Source: CAVUWL01 sp963787415 (GTDB lineage: Bacteria; Actinomycetota; Thermoleophilia; Solirubrobacterales; 70-9). Taken from it: DNA of 64,000 bases. The notes beneath the pieces are model-generated. The model saw only the letters and a program-made list of their open reading frames with translations. It was not told the origin of the DNA and did no database searches. Numbering within the stretch: the stretch's first letter is position 1; every line of letters begins with the position of its first letter. The DNA is taken from contig CAWBCO010000003.1 of assembly GCA_963787415.1 (NCBI GenBank), positions 682,001 to 746,000 of the forward strand, given 5' to 3'. Position numbers and translations under genes: made by a program. Positions 1 to 8,107 of the stretch are shown here, piece by piece.

Positions 1-681
1 GATCGACGCGACGTATTGAAGGGAATCGATCTGCGCCTTGAGCGGGGCGAACGTGTGGCGCTGATGGGTCGAAACGGCGCCGGCAAGAGCACCCTGCTGA
101 GGGTGGCAGCGGGTCTGGCGGGTTGCGCGCGGGGGAAGATCGAGGCGCCGGGGGGAATCGCTCTGCTGACCCAGAACCCGAGCGACTACCTTGTTCGGGA
201 GCGGGTCGGCGCGGAGCTGGTCGGCGCGGAGGGTCTGGCCGCATTGGCGCTGGTAGGACTCGAGCACGCGATCGAGGCCGACCCCCGCGATCTCTCCGGT
301 GGCGAGCGCCAGCGATTGGCGCTGGCGATCGCCTTGGCCGGGCGGATCGAGGGTGAGCAGGTGCAGGCGCTGGTGGCGCTCGATGAGCCAACGCGGGGAA
401 TGGATCGAGCCCGCAAGGATGACCTGGTCAAGCTGATCGAAGACCTGGCCGGCCGCGGAGTTGGGGTTCTGGTCGCCACCCACGACGTCGAGTTCGCTTC
501 GGCATTTGCGGAGCGGGTCGTGTTGTTGGGTGATGGCTGCGTGATCGCCGATGGTCTCGCCAGCGAGGTTCTCTCCGGCGGCTGGTACTTCGCGACGGAG
601 GTCGCTCGCGTCCTTGACCTGCCTGGGGTAGTGATCCCAGAGGGTGGCGCTGCGGTACTCCGGGGAGAGCTCCGCTCGTGA
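1..681 (+). CDS. ECF/ABC transporter ATPase, C-terminal part (5' end outside window)
   Basis: This is the ATP-hydrolysing subunit of an ABC importer, most likely the energy-coupling-factor (ECF) class that takes up vitamins or metal ions. The frame is open from base 1, so the gene starts upstream. A complete nucleotide-binding domain is visible: Walker A GRNGAGKST, the ABC signature LSGGERQRLALAIAL, Walker B LVALDEPTRGMD and a switch His in ATHD. Its stop overlaps the GTG of the next gene (GTGA), and that gene carries an ECF S-component, which supports the ECF assignment over a generic ABC ATPase. ECF ATPases in Actinobacteria are often two fused domains, so this may be the second half of a longer protein. 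The substrate cannot be read from the ATPase. Confidence 0.85.
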   Translation, partial: DRRDVLKGIDLRLERGERVALMGRNGAGKSTLLRVAAGLAGCARGKIEAPGGIALLTQNPSDYLVRERVGAELVGAEGLAALALVGLEHAIEADPRDLSGGERQRLALAIALAGRIEGEQVQALVALDEPTRGMDRARKDDLVKLIEDLAGRGVGVLVATHDVEFASAFAERVVLLGDGCVIADGLASEVLSGGWYFATEVARVLDLPGVVIPEGGAAVLRGELRS

Positions 682-2609
682 GCTGGGAGCTGGCCAGCTT
701 TCTGATCCTCGGCGTCGTCTTGCTCGGCGGCTTCGTTTGGTATGAGCGTTCGCGGCCGCCCTCACAGGTGGTTGCCCTGGTCGCCGCCCTGGCCGCACTG
801 GCGATCGCCGGGAGGATCGCCTTCGCAGCCTTTCCCAACGTCAAGCCGACCACCGACATCGTCATTTTCGCCGGCTATGCCCTCGGCCCCGCGCCGGGCT
901 TTGCGGTTGGCGCCCTCTCCGGGCTCGTCTCCAACTTCTGGTTCGGCCAGGGGCCCTGGACCCCCTGGCAGATGGCGGCATGGGGCCTTTGCGGGATCCT
1001 CGGCGCGGCGCTCGCCCTCGGTACGGCCAACGTCGGTCGCTTCACCCTGGCGGCGGTTTGCGGGTTCGCCGGGCTGGCCTATGGGGCGCTGCTTAACTTC
1101 TCACTGATGGCAACCTATGGGGGTGAGCTCTCGCTGCGGCGCTTCCTCGCGCTGGAGGTCTCCGCAGTCCCCTTTGAAGCGGCCCACGTGATCGGAAATA
1201 TTGCCTTCGCGCTGCTGGCTGGACCGGCGATGATACGGATGCTGGTCCGCTTCCGGCAGCGTTTTGATTGGCGCAGCACCGAGGAAGCGATCGATCGATC
1301 CTCCCCGCGCTCGGGTGCTCTCGCGCCGGGCCTTCGTGGTGGGGGGATCGTGGCGCTGCTCGCCCTCGCGTTTCTCGCGGTGCCGGCGCCGACTCGCGCT
1401 TTCGCCTCCGAAACCTCGCGTGCGGTCAGTTGGCTGGAAGCTGTCCAGAATTCCGATGGCGGCTACGGCGCCTCGCCGGGCTCCGGCTCCAGGGTGGAAA
1501 CGACCGGTTGGGTGATGCTCGGGATGGAGGCAGCGGGGCGAAACCCGTTGGATGTCTCAAGTCACGGCCACACCCCGGTCGATTACCTGCGCGGCGCCCA
1601 GGGCCAGATCACGAGCACCGGCGACCTGGCGCGCACAATCCTTGCCCTGAGCGGTGCCGGAGTCGGCTCGCGATCCTTCGCCGGTCGCGATCTGGTCTCC
1701 GAACTGGCCAAGCGCCAGCGCGGCGACGGCTCTTTTGAAGGCTGGCCCAGCGAGACCGCCTACGGCATCCTCGCCCTGCGCAGCGTCGGTGCCACCGGTG
1801 GGCTCCAACGCTCCCTTGAATGGCTGCGCGGGGTGCAAAATAGCGACGGTGGCTGGGGTGATACCCCCGGGTCACCGAGCACCGCAGATGACACCGGTGC
1901 CGTGATGCAGACGCTAGCCGGCGGCTCCCGGGCCGCCGATCACGCCCTCAGCTATCTGCGCAATGCCCAGCGCCCCGGCGGCGGCTTTGCCCTCGGGGGC
2001 TCGGGGGCGGTCAACTCCCAGTCGACGGCTTGGGCGATTCAGGGGATCCTCGCCGTCGGTGCGGACCCAAACGCCTACCGGCGCGGAGGGGCGAGCGCCC
2101 CCGCCTACCTCTCCGCCCAGCAGGCAAGCGACGGCCATTACCGCTATTCGGGCTCAAGCGACGAGACTCCGATTTGGGTGACCGGCCAGGTCCTGGTCGC
2201 CGCCTCCGGAGACTCTCTGCCCGTCCCGGTCGCGGCGCGGGCACCCAAGCCACCGCCCCAGCCGACCAGCCCAGCGGGGAACTCGAGTCCACCGACCTCG
2301 CCCGGCTCGACTCCCTCTAACCCCCTGACGATCCCGAACAATCTCGCCCCCGGGGCTGCCCCAGGTTCGGTGCCCCCCGCGGCACCGTCGCCATCGGCGA
2401 GGAGGCCATTTCCGCGCAATCCAAAAGGCATCCCCTCGACACCGGGCGCCACCCAATTGCCGCCCACTTCCACCGCGCAGCCCTCGCTGGTGAGTCCGAT
2501 CGAAGGTAGCGGCAGCGCTTCGCCCTGGCCGCCGATCCTGATCGGCGTCGCCAGCTGCGGGCTCGCCATCGGTTCAACCTGGACGCTGGTCCGTCGCAAA
2601 GGCTGGTAG
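678..2609 (+). CDS. ECF transporter S-component fused to a prenyltransferase/squalene-cyclase-like repeat domain
   Basis: This is a 643-residue membrane protein. Residues 1-200 are a hydrophobic, multi-helix ECF S-component (substrate-binding subunit). After a further helix near 222-240, which could place the rest outside the cell, come repeats typical of the alpha/alpha-barrel prenyltransferase/squalene-cyclase superfamily. These include QNSDGGYG (about 257), QRGDGSF (about 347), QNSDGGWG (about 387), QRPGGGF (about 431) and QQASDGHY (about 481). A Pro/Ser-rich linker (about 511-605) leads to a C-terminal helix (about 617-638) and a basic end. Start: GTG overlapping the upstream stop. The eukaryotic cobalamin carriers (intrinsic factor, transcobalamin) use the same barrel fold, so substrate capture ahead of the S-component is a reasonable inference. 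No enzyme activity is supported. Confidence 0.8.
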   Translation: MSWELASFLILGVVLLGGFVWYERSRPPSQVVALVAALAALAIAGRIAFAAFPNVKPTTDIVIFAGYALGPAPGFAVGALSGLVSNFWFGQGPWTPWQMAAWGLCGILGAALALGTANVGRFTLAAVCGFAGLAYGALLNFSLMATYGGELSLRRFLALEVSAVPFEAAHVIGNIAFALLAGPAMIRMLVRFRQRFDWRSTEEAIDRSSPRSGALAPGLRGGGIVALLALAFLAVPAPTRAFASETSRAVSWLEAVQNSDGGYGASPGSGSRVETTGWVMLGMEAAGRNPLDVSSHGHTPVDYLRGAQGQITSTGDLARTILALSGAGVGSRSFAGRDLVSELAKRQRGDGSFEGWPSETAYGILALRSVGATGGLQRSLEWLRGVQNSDGGWGDTPGSPSTADDTGAVMQTLAGGSRAADHALSYLRNAQRPGGGFALGGSGAVNSQSTAWAIQGILAVGADPNAYRRGGASAPAYLSAQQASDGHYRYSGSSDETPIWVTGQVLVAASGDSLPVPVAARAPKPPPQPTSPAGNSSPPTSPGSTPSNPLTIPNNLAPGAAPGSVPPAAPSPSARRPFPRNPKGIPSTPGATQLPPTSTAQPSLVSPIEGSGSASPWPPILIGVASCGLAIGSTWTLVRRKGW

Positions 2610-2658
2610 GCCACGGGCCGTCATAGCCCAAGCCCTGTCGGGAAGGGAGGCCGGCGAC

Positions 2659-2664
2659 TATGTT
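2659..2664 (+). promoter_or_regulatory. -10 box of a leaderless promoter (nitroreductase)
   Basis: TATGTT followed by 6 nt and the GTG start. The transcription start would fall at or next to the start codon. No -35 was recognised. Confidence 0.45.
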
Positions 2665-2670
2665 GGGGGG

Positions 2671-3180
2671 GTGGAGGTCGAAACAGCGATCCGCACCCGC
2701 CGGACCCACAAGGCATTCACCGATCAGCCGCTTGCCAAAGATCAGCTCGAGCAACTGCTGGAGCTTGCCCAGTGGGCGCCAAACCATCATCTCAGCGCGC
2801 CCTGGCGTTTCCGCATTCTCGGCCCCCTTGCCCTCGCTCGGCTCAAGCTGGCGAGCGCTCCGCAGGCCGCGGCGAAGCTCGATCGCTGCCCGACGCTGGT
2901 GGTCGTCTCCTGCAAGCTGAGCGGCGAGCTGATTCAAGACGAGGAGGACCTGCACGCGACGGCGGTCGCCGCCTACATCGTCTTGCTCGCCGCCCACGCC
3001 CGCGGCCTTGCCGGCTACTGGCGCACCCCCGAGGTGCTGCGAACCGAGGCCGGTAAGAAGGCGGTGAAGATGGGTGAGATGGAGCGCTTCGTCGGCCTCT
3101 TGCACCTCGGTCACGCTCGCCAGCAACGACCCGCTCCGGCTCGCCCGCCGAGTCTGCAGAGAACCGTTTACCTGGACTGA
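2671..3180 (+). CDS. Nitroreductase family protein
   Basis: Probable FMN-dependent NAD(P)H oxidoreductase of the nitroreductase fold, 169 residues. The N-terminal IRTRRTHKAF and the following QLLELAQWAPNHHLSAPWRF are the family's FMN-phosphate-binding region (RRS-like arginines, then APSxxNxQPW). The later part, including RGLAGYWRTP, matches the short nitroreductases. The family reduces nitro compounds, quinones or flavins, and the true substrate is unknown. The GTG start is supported by a TATGTT box 6 nt upstream and by the position of the first conserved arginine. Its stop overlaps the glpD start by one base (TGATG), so the two are probably cotranscribed. The reason for pairing with glpD is not evident. 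Confidence 0.8.
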   Translation: MEVETAIRTRRTHKAFTDQPLAKDQLEQLLELAQWAPNHHLSAPWRFRILGPLALARLKLASAPQAAAKLDRCPTLVVVSCKLSGELIQDEEDLHATAVAAYIVLLAAHARGLAGYWRTPEVLRTEAGKKAVKMGEMERFVGLLHLGHARQQRPAPARPPSLQRTVYLD

Positions 3181-4865
3181 TGCAATCGCGGACCCAGGCA
3201 ATCGAGGCGATCGCTGGTCAGCACTTTGAGGTCGTCGTCATCGGCGGCGGGATCACCGGTGCCGGAGTCGCCCTGGACGCCGCCTCGCGAGGCTACTCGG
3301 TCGCCCTCCTGGAGCGTGATGACTATGCAGCCGGTACCTCGAGTCGTTCCTCAAAGATGGTTCACGGCGGCTTGCGCTACCTGCAGAACTTCGATCTCGG
3401 CCTGGTGCGCGAGGCGCTCTTGGAGCGCCAGCTGATGGTCCGCCTCGCTCCCCACCTGGTCTACCCGACGCCCTTCCTTGTGCCCGCCTTGGGGGAGGAT
3501 CGGCGCGACCGCAAACTCGGGATCGGGCTCAATATGTATGACGTGATGGCGAGCACCAGGGTGGGCCGGCGGCGGCGCGAGATGCGCTCCGCCAGGGAGG
3601 AGGATGAGGAGGACTACTGGTCCCCCGACCGCCATCGCACGATCGACCGCGAGGAGGTCTTGGCGATGGTCCCGGTCCTGGCCTCGCGCCAACCCAAGAG
3701 CGCCTACCTCTTCTATGACTGCCAGACAGACGACGTCCGCTTGGTGCTGACCGTGCTCGGCGAGGCGGAGCGCTTCGGCGCGGTGATGCTGAACGGCGCC
3801 GAGGTGACCGAGGTGCTTGTTGCCAACGGCCGCGCACGCGGCGTCGCTTGCGTGGAGGCCGAATCTGGTCAGCGCTTTGAGCTTGATGCCGACAACGTGG
3901 TCAACGCCACCGGGGTCTGGGCCGATCGAATCCGGCCCGAGGAGATAGTTGATGAGGAGGACGTGCCGCGGATCGCCCCCAGCCGCGGGACTCACCTGAT
4001 CCTCGAGCAGGCCGATCTCTCGATCGGACGTGCCGCCTGCATCGTTCCTGCCGGTGAGGGACGCGCGATCTTTGCCCTGCCCTGGTATGGGCGCACCCTT
4101 GTCGGTACCACCGACAACGATTACGAGGGCGACATCTCACACCCGAAGCCTGCCGAGGCCGACCTTGCCTACTTGCTCGACGCAGTCAACGATTACTTCG
4201 GTCTCTCGCTGGGACTCTCCCAGGTCGCCGGAGCCTACGCCGGCGTGCGGCCGCTGATCTCAAGTGGCGATCCGCGTCGCTCGGTCGACATCTCGCGCAA
4301 AGCCGAGCTCTATGAGACCTCATCGGGGATGTTGACGATAACCGGAGGCAAGCTGACCACCTGGCGGCGGATGGCGAAGCAGACCGTCGATCGCCTGGTC
4401 GAGCGCGAGGGCCGCGAGGCCCTCTGCCATACGGCAGAGATCCCGCTCGGAATGCCCGCTCGCCCTGCCGACCTTGAGGCACCTCCAGGTGTTGGGGAGG
4501 ATTCGATATCCCAGCTCGCCTTTCGCTACGGACATGCCGCCCGCGCGGTCCTTGAGCTTGCTCGCAAGGACCCCAAGCTCGCCGCGCCGATCCTCCCAAC
4601 CTCGCCCGACCTGCTTGCCGAGGTGACGATCGCCGCTCGGCTTGAGCAGGTGCGCAGCGTCGCCGACGTCTTGCTGCGGCGAACGCGGTTGGGTATTCTC
4701 GCCGCCCGCGAGCTTCGCGATGCCGCCTCGGTTCGCCCGGTCGCCGAGACAATCGGCCGCGAGCTAGGTTGGTCGCGCCGCCGCATCAGACAGGAGGCCG
4801 AGGCGTGGCCGCTGGCCGCGCGAGGCGAGGGCAATGACCCCGCCGGCGTCGAGATCGAGGGTTGA
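3180..4865 (+). CDS. glpD: FAD-dependent glycerol-3-phosphate dehydrogenase
   Basis: Oxidises sn-glycerol 3-phosphate to dihydroxyacetone phosphate at the membrane and passes electrons to quinone. The 561 residues match the family's usual length. The FAD dinucleotide-binding motif GGGITGAGVALDAASRG lies at about 22-38, and SRSSKMVHGGLRYLQ, the GlpD signature that contacts FAD and substrate, at about 54-70. GVRPLI and ITGGKLTTWRRMA are further conserved flavin-binding segments. The C-terminal 140 residues form the helical cap found in this family. The ATG overlaps the nitroreductase stop by one base. No glycerol kinase or facilitator gene is adjacent. Confidence 0.93.
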   Translation: MQSRTQAIEAIAGQHFEVVVIGGGITGAGVALDAASRGYSVALLERDDYAAGTSSRSSKMVHGGLRYLQNFDLGLVREALLERQLMVRLAPHLVYPTPFLVPALGEDRRDRKLGIGLNMYDVMASTRVGRRRREMRSAREEDEEDYWSPDRHRTIDREEVLAMVPVLASRQPKSAYLFYDCQTDDVRLVLTVLGEAERFGAVMLNGAEVTEVLVANGRARGVACVEAESGQRFELDADNVVNATGVWADRIRPEEIVDEEDVPRIAPSRGTHLILEQADLSIGRAACIVPAGEGRAIFALPWYGRTLVGTTDNDYEGDISHPKPAEADLAYLLDAVNDYFGLSLGLSQVAGAYAGVRPLISSGDPRRSVDISRKAELYETSSGMLTITGGKLTTWRRMAKQTVDRLVEREGREALCHTAEIPLGMPARPADLEAPPGVGEDSISQLAFRYGHAARAVLELARKDPKLAAPILPTSPDLLAEVTIAARLEQVRSVADVLLRRTRLGILAARELRDAASVRPVAETIGRELGWSRRRIRQEAEAWPLAARGEGNDPAGVEIEG

Positions 4866-4881
4866 ATAACCTGGCGGCTCG

Positions 4882-5637
4882 ATGACCAAGGCCGAGCTTG
4901 AGTCCAAGCATCTCGCTGAGTTGCACGCGCTCGCCGCCGAGGCAGGGGTGTCGCGCTACCGGATGCTCGCTCGCGGGGAGCTGATCGAGCGGCTGAGCAG
5001 CGATGCTCCGCCCGCGGTGGGGGTCTCCAGTGAGCGTGCCCGCGCCTCCCGCACGGCCAGCCCCACTGCGCCCAAAAAACCGCAGGCGCCCGAGTCCAGC
5101 ACCCCCGCCGCCCCCGCCGCGGTTTCAACCGCTGTCGCCGTGGAGCGCCCCAAGCGCCGGCGCCGGCGCCGCTTCCGCCGTCGCACCAAGCAAGGAGTGC
5201 ACCTCCAAGATCTCTTGCTGCCGCCCCAGCGCGATCGCCAAACCCTGGTCTATGCGGAGAATCGCGAACGCTGTACCGCGATTTTGCGTGAGCTGGCGAG
5301 CGAGCTGGTCTCGGCGCCTAAGGGCCCGGATCCCGTCGTTTTACTTGTCGATCCCGGACCCGAGGAGTTGGCCGATTGGAAGCGCGAAGCGCCTGCGGCC
5401 GAGATTGTCTCGGCCGGTCAGGCTCGCCACGCCGCCGACGCGTTGGCCCAGGCGGGCAATCGCGCCCGCGCAGGGGAGGACGTGATCTTGCTGATTGACT
5501 CACTGACTCGGCTCGCCGAGGCCTACGGCGACACCGACTCGGCCAAGGAGTTCTTTGACGCTGGCCGCGATCTTGGCGGTTCTGGCGCCGGCTCACTGAC
5601 CGTCGTCGCCGCGCTCGAGCGCCCGCCGGTTGGCTGA
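4882..5637 (+). CDS. Truncated Rho-like protein lacking the RNA-binding OB fold and the P-loop
   Basis: A 251-residue relative of transcription terminator Rho. Residues 7-39 resemble the Rho N-terminal helical domain (LAELHALAAEAGVSRYRML). Residues 40-88 are an Ala/Pro/Ser linker and 90-102 are almost all Arg/Lys. From about 105 the sequence follows the Rho RecA-like core: HLQDLLLP, VVLLVDPGPEELADW in place of Rho's VLLIDERPEEVTDM, and VILLIDSLTRLAEAYG, which is Rho's Walker B region. Where Rho has the Walker A GxxxxGKT this protein reads RQTLVYAENRERCTAIL. The CSD/OB fold is missing, and the protein stops after the FFDAGR...GSLTVVAAL segment, before the Q/R loops. ATP hydrolysis is therefore unlikely. 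A regulator or decoy that joins Rho hexamers, or a decaying paralogue, are both possible. Confidence 0.75.
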   Translation: MTKAELESKHLAELHALAAEAGVSRYRMLARGELIERLSSDAPPAVGVSSERARASRTASPTAPKKPQAPESSTPAAPAAVSTAVAVERPKRRRRRRFRRRTKQGVHLQDLLLPPQRDRQTLVYAENRERCTAILRELASELVSAPKGPDPVVLLVDPGPEELADWKREAPAAEIVSAGQARHAADALAQAGNRARAGEDVILLIDSLTRLAEAYGDTDSAKEFFDAGRDLGGSGAGSLTVVAALERPPVG

Positions 5638-5653
5638 GAGAATTCTGCTCGAC

Positions 5654-6181
5654 CTAGCGGCGGTATGCGATGCGCCGCCAGGAGGGCTCTTTAGAGAGCT
5701 CGATCAGCTCTGAGCTTCGGTCCGGCTGTACGTAGCCGAAGGTCTGAGTTGGCCCGTCAAAGACGATGTCGAGCTCGCCCTCCTTAACCCGCTGGTCGAG
5801 CCAGGCGCCGCGGAACACGAGGCGGCGGATCCAGTGCACGAGGCTGCGGTTGGCGGGGCCGACCAGGTCCTCCCAGTTCGCGTTGATGTGCTCACCCAGG
5901 CGCGAGGTCGGCTCGGCGATCTCGCCGCTGACCGCCAGGTCAAGGAGGTCGTCGAGCTCCTCGGAGCTGAGACCCTGCTCGACGAAGCCGAGCTTCACCG
6001 CGGCCTGCTCCACGCGCTGGCCGAAGTCGTCCTCGTTGAAGGCGAAGCGGAGCTCGCCGTACTCGAGCACGTAGTCGGATCCCGACTCGTAATTGCCTCT
6101 GCGGGTCGTCTTCTTATCCACGATTTGAAGCCCATCGCCCCCGCAAGCCCAGCGGGAGCAGGTGTGGATCATGCCGATCAT
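5654..6181 (-). CDS. Hypothetical protein
   Basis: 175 residues, not recognised. The sequence is mostly acidic and soluble, with no membrane helix. The N-terminus has two cysteines (HTCSRWACGG) and a basic patch (DKKTTRRGNYESG). The middle is helical and acidic, and the C-terminal part has beta-like stretches (ELDIVFDGPTQTFGYV). Even codon use, and a length well beyond chance for this strand, support a real gene. The start is uncertain: ATG at 6181, ATG at 6172 and GTG at 6121 are all possible, and none has a clear ribosome site or -10 box. It converges on the Rho-like gene with a 16-bp gap. Confidence 0.55.
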   Translation of the reverse strand: MIGMIHTCSRWACGGDGLQIVDKKTTRRGNYESGSDYVLEYGELRFAFNEDDFGQRVEQAAVKLGFVEQGLSSEELDDLLDLAVSGEIAEPTSRLGEHINANWEDLVGPANRSLVHWIRRLVFRGAWLDQRVKEGELDIVFDGPTQTFGYVQPDRSSELIELSKEPSWRRIAYRR

Positions 6182-6395
6182 CGGAGCCGCGTGCTCGCCG
6201 CCCTGGCGGCTGAACGATGGTTTGCACGTTCAATGCATCGACGAGCCCGGTCTGAGGCCGCTCTCGGAATCTGTCGCGGACCGTCTGCGTCGGGTAGCGG
6301 CCGCGAGCATCGGTGAGCCCAAGAACCGTGCTTGCCGCCCGAGGGGGTGAGAATATTCAGAGTCGAGTCCGCCGTGCGTGGGCTTGGGGGTACCC

Positions 6396-7130
6396 GTGAT
6401 CGATCTTCACTGCCACATCCTGCCCCAGCTCGATGACGGCGCCCGCGATCTCCCCGACAGTCTCGCGATGGCCGCCGAAGCCGCTGCGGACGGGATCGAG
6501 GCGGTCTGTGCCACTCCTCACCTGCGCCACGATCACGAGCTTGAGATCGCGGCGCTGGGCGCCAGGGTGAAGCGCCTCAATCAAAGTCTGGGAGAGGCTG
6601 GAATTGAGCTCCTCATCCTCAGGGGCGCCGAGGTGGCCGAGACCTCGGTCGAGGAACTGAGCGAGGAGCAGCTCTCCCAGGTCGCGCTTGGGGCTGGGCG
6701 CTGGATCCTCTTGGAGCCTGCACCGGGTCCGCTCAGCGATAGCCTTGTCAGCCGGGTTCGCCACCTTGGCAGGTACGGGCACCGGGCTCTGATCGCCCAT
6801 CCAGAGCGCCACATCTCAGCCGACATGTTGGAGCGACTGGCGGCGCTAATCGCCGCTGGCGCTTTGGTTCAGGCAACCGCCGATAACTTTTTGCGCGAGG
6901 AGACCGCCGCCGGAATGATGTCCCTGGCCGAGGCGGGGCTGATCCACGTGCTCGGCAGTGATTCGCATTCCTCTCGCTACGGGCGACCGCTACGCCTTGC
7001 AGGTGCACTCGGGCAACTGGCGACCCTCGAGTGCCTTATTCCACACCTGGGCTGGATCTCTGAGACGGCGCCGCGGGCGATCATCGAGGGCGCTTTACTT
7101 GAGCGGCCGTTTGATCCGCAGATCTCCTAG
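6396..7130 (+). CDS. PHP-domain phosphatase, CpsB/YwqE tyrosine-phosphatase type
   Basis: Metal-dependent phosphatase of the PHP superfamily, close in size and motif order to CpsB/YwqE, which remove phosphate from bacterial tyrosine kinases controlling capsule synthesis. The metal ligands are all visible: DLHCHILP at residues 3-10, LDDGA, ATPHLRHDHE, AHPERH and GSDSHS. The GTG at 6396 is preferred because GGGGG lies about 8 nt upstream and the protein then begins MIDLHCH, as the family does. A second GTG at 6378 would add six residues. No tyrosine kinase or capsule gene is next to it, so the substrate is open. Its stop shares CTAG with the convergent kinase gene. Confidence 0.82.
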   Translation: MIDLHCHILPQLDDGARDLPDSLAMAAEAAADGIEAVCATPHLRHDHELEIAALGARVKRLNQSLGEAGIELLILRGAEVAETSVEELSEEQLSQVALGAGRWILLEPAPGPLSDSLVSRVRHLGRYGHRALIAHPERHISADMLERLAALIAAGALVQATADNFLREETAAGMMSLAEAGLIHVLGSDSHSSRYGRPLRLAGALGQLATLECLIPHLGWISETAPRAIIEGALLERPFDPQIS

Positions 7131-8059
7131 TCCAGCGCGACCAGGCGCACCCGCGACCTGAGATCTTCGACCACGGAGCGAGACCCGGTTCCAAGCCCAT
7201 GGCGGAGGAAGTTGGCGGCTCCCGCCGCGGCCGCGGTCTGAAGTGTTTCCTCCCAGTCCTGAGCGCTGGCAAATGAGGCGCAGAGCGCGCCCATCATCGA
7301 ATCGCCACAGCCCTCCCGTGAGCCCCGTTCAAAACGGGGCCCGATCAGGCGCCAGGCATGGTCTTCGCGAAGGACCAGCGCAGGCTCTCCGGCACGGGTG
7401 ATGATTGCCGCCGCGGCTCCGCCCTCGAGCAGACGCTCGGCCCCCGCGCGTAGCCTCGCCTCGGTGTCGACCGGGCCGCTGATCCACTCGGCCAGCTCCC
7501 AGTCGTTGATCTTGACCAGGTCGGGCTTTCCCTCAAGTGCGCTATCGAGGCGTGGCGAGGAAAGGTCAACCAGGACCGAGGTTCCGTTTTCGCGGACGTC
7601 GGCGACCAGGTTTCCGTAGAACTCAAACGGCAGCGCCTCGATCGGAAACGGATTGCAAACCGCAAGGCAATCAGAGCCGATTGCCGCGGCGCAGGTTGCC
7701 GAGAACAGATCGTCGATCTCGTGCCTGGAGGGCGGCAGGCTGGCGCTCTGGGCAATCGCTCGCCGCTCGCCGCCGCGACGATCGTGGAGGTAGGCGCCGC
7801 TGCCGGCGCTGGTCTCGATCAGGCGCAGCTCAATCGGAAGAGCCTCAAGCAGCGGTCGCAGGGCGCTGGCGACCTCGCCACCCAGAAACCCGCAGAGGAG
7901 CGGTTTTGCCCCCAGCTCGGCCGCCATCCGCGCTACCCAGACTCCCTGCCCGGCGGGGTGCAGGTGGATATCGTCGCCTCCCTCCGCACTCAGCGCCTCG
8001 ATCGTGATCGAGAGCATCGGGTGAGGTCCAAAGACGGCGACCTGGCCGGAGGAGCTCAT
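7127..8059 (-). CDS. PfkB-family sugar kinase (1-phosphofructokinase-like)
   Basis: ATP-dependent carbohydrate kinase of the PfkB/ribokinase family, about 310 residues. The C-terminal signature GSREGCGDSMMGAL carries the catalytic base Asp and the anion hole (usual form GAGDS; here GCGDS). The N-terminal part, HPMLSITIEALSAEGGDDIHLHPAGQGVWVARMAAELG, has the order seen in the LacC/FruK branch, including the G-Q-G sugar-binding segment. The start is put at the ATG MSSSGQVAVFG because a TAGGCT box ends 7 nt upstream. An upstream in-frame ATG at 8104 would add 15 unlikely residues. It lies 48 bp downstream of the serine hydrolase on the same strand but has its own promoter-like box. The substrate is not determined. 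Confidence 0.8.
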   Translation of the reverse strand: MSSSGQVAVFGPHPMLSITIEALSAEGGDDIHLHPAGQGVWVARMAAELGAKPLLCGFLGGEVASALRPLLEALPIELRLIETSAGSGAYLHDRRGGERRAIAQSASLPPSRHEIDDLFSATCAAAIGSDCLAVCNPFPIEALPFEFYGNLVADVRENGTSVLVDLSSPRLDSALEGKPDLVKINDWELAEWISGPVDTEARLRAGAERLLEGGAAAAIITRAGEPALVLREDHAWRLIGPRFERGSREGCGDSMMGALCASFASAQDWEETLQTAAAAGAANFLRHGLGTGSRSVVEDLRSRVRLVALD

Positions 8060-8066
8060 CGCTAAG

Positions 8067-8072
8067 AGCCTA
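8067..8072 (-). promoter_or_regulatory. -10 box of a leaderless promoter (PfkB kinase)
   Basis: On the minus strand TAGGCT is followed by 7 nt and ATG. This decides the start of the kinase gene. Confidence 0.5.
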
Positions 8073-8107
8073 GGGGCAGCGCCGCTCTGCCGACGGTTCG
8101 GCACAGA

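Noticed and set aside
2610..2670. Short sequence with GGGAAGG and GCC runs upstream of the nitroreductase, considered as a cobalamin riboswitch
   Set aside because: Only 61 nt lie between genes; a cobalamin riboswitch needs about 200 nt, and no B12-box core was seen.
2144..3201. Long open frames on the minus strand opposite the S-component fusion, nitroreductase and similar genes
   Set aside because: They lie fully opposite strong genes, have no family similarity and biased composition typical of GC-rich antisense frames.
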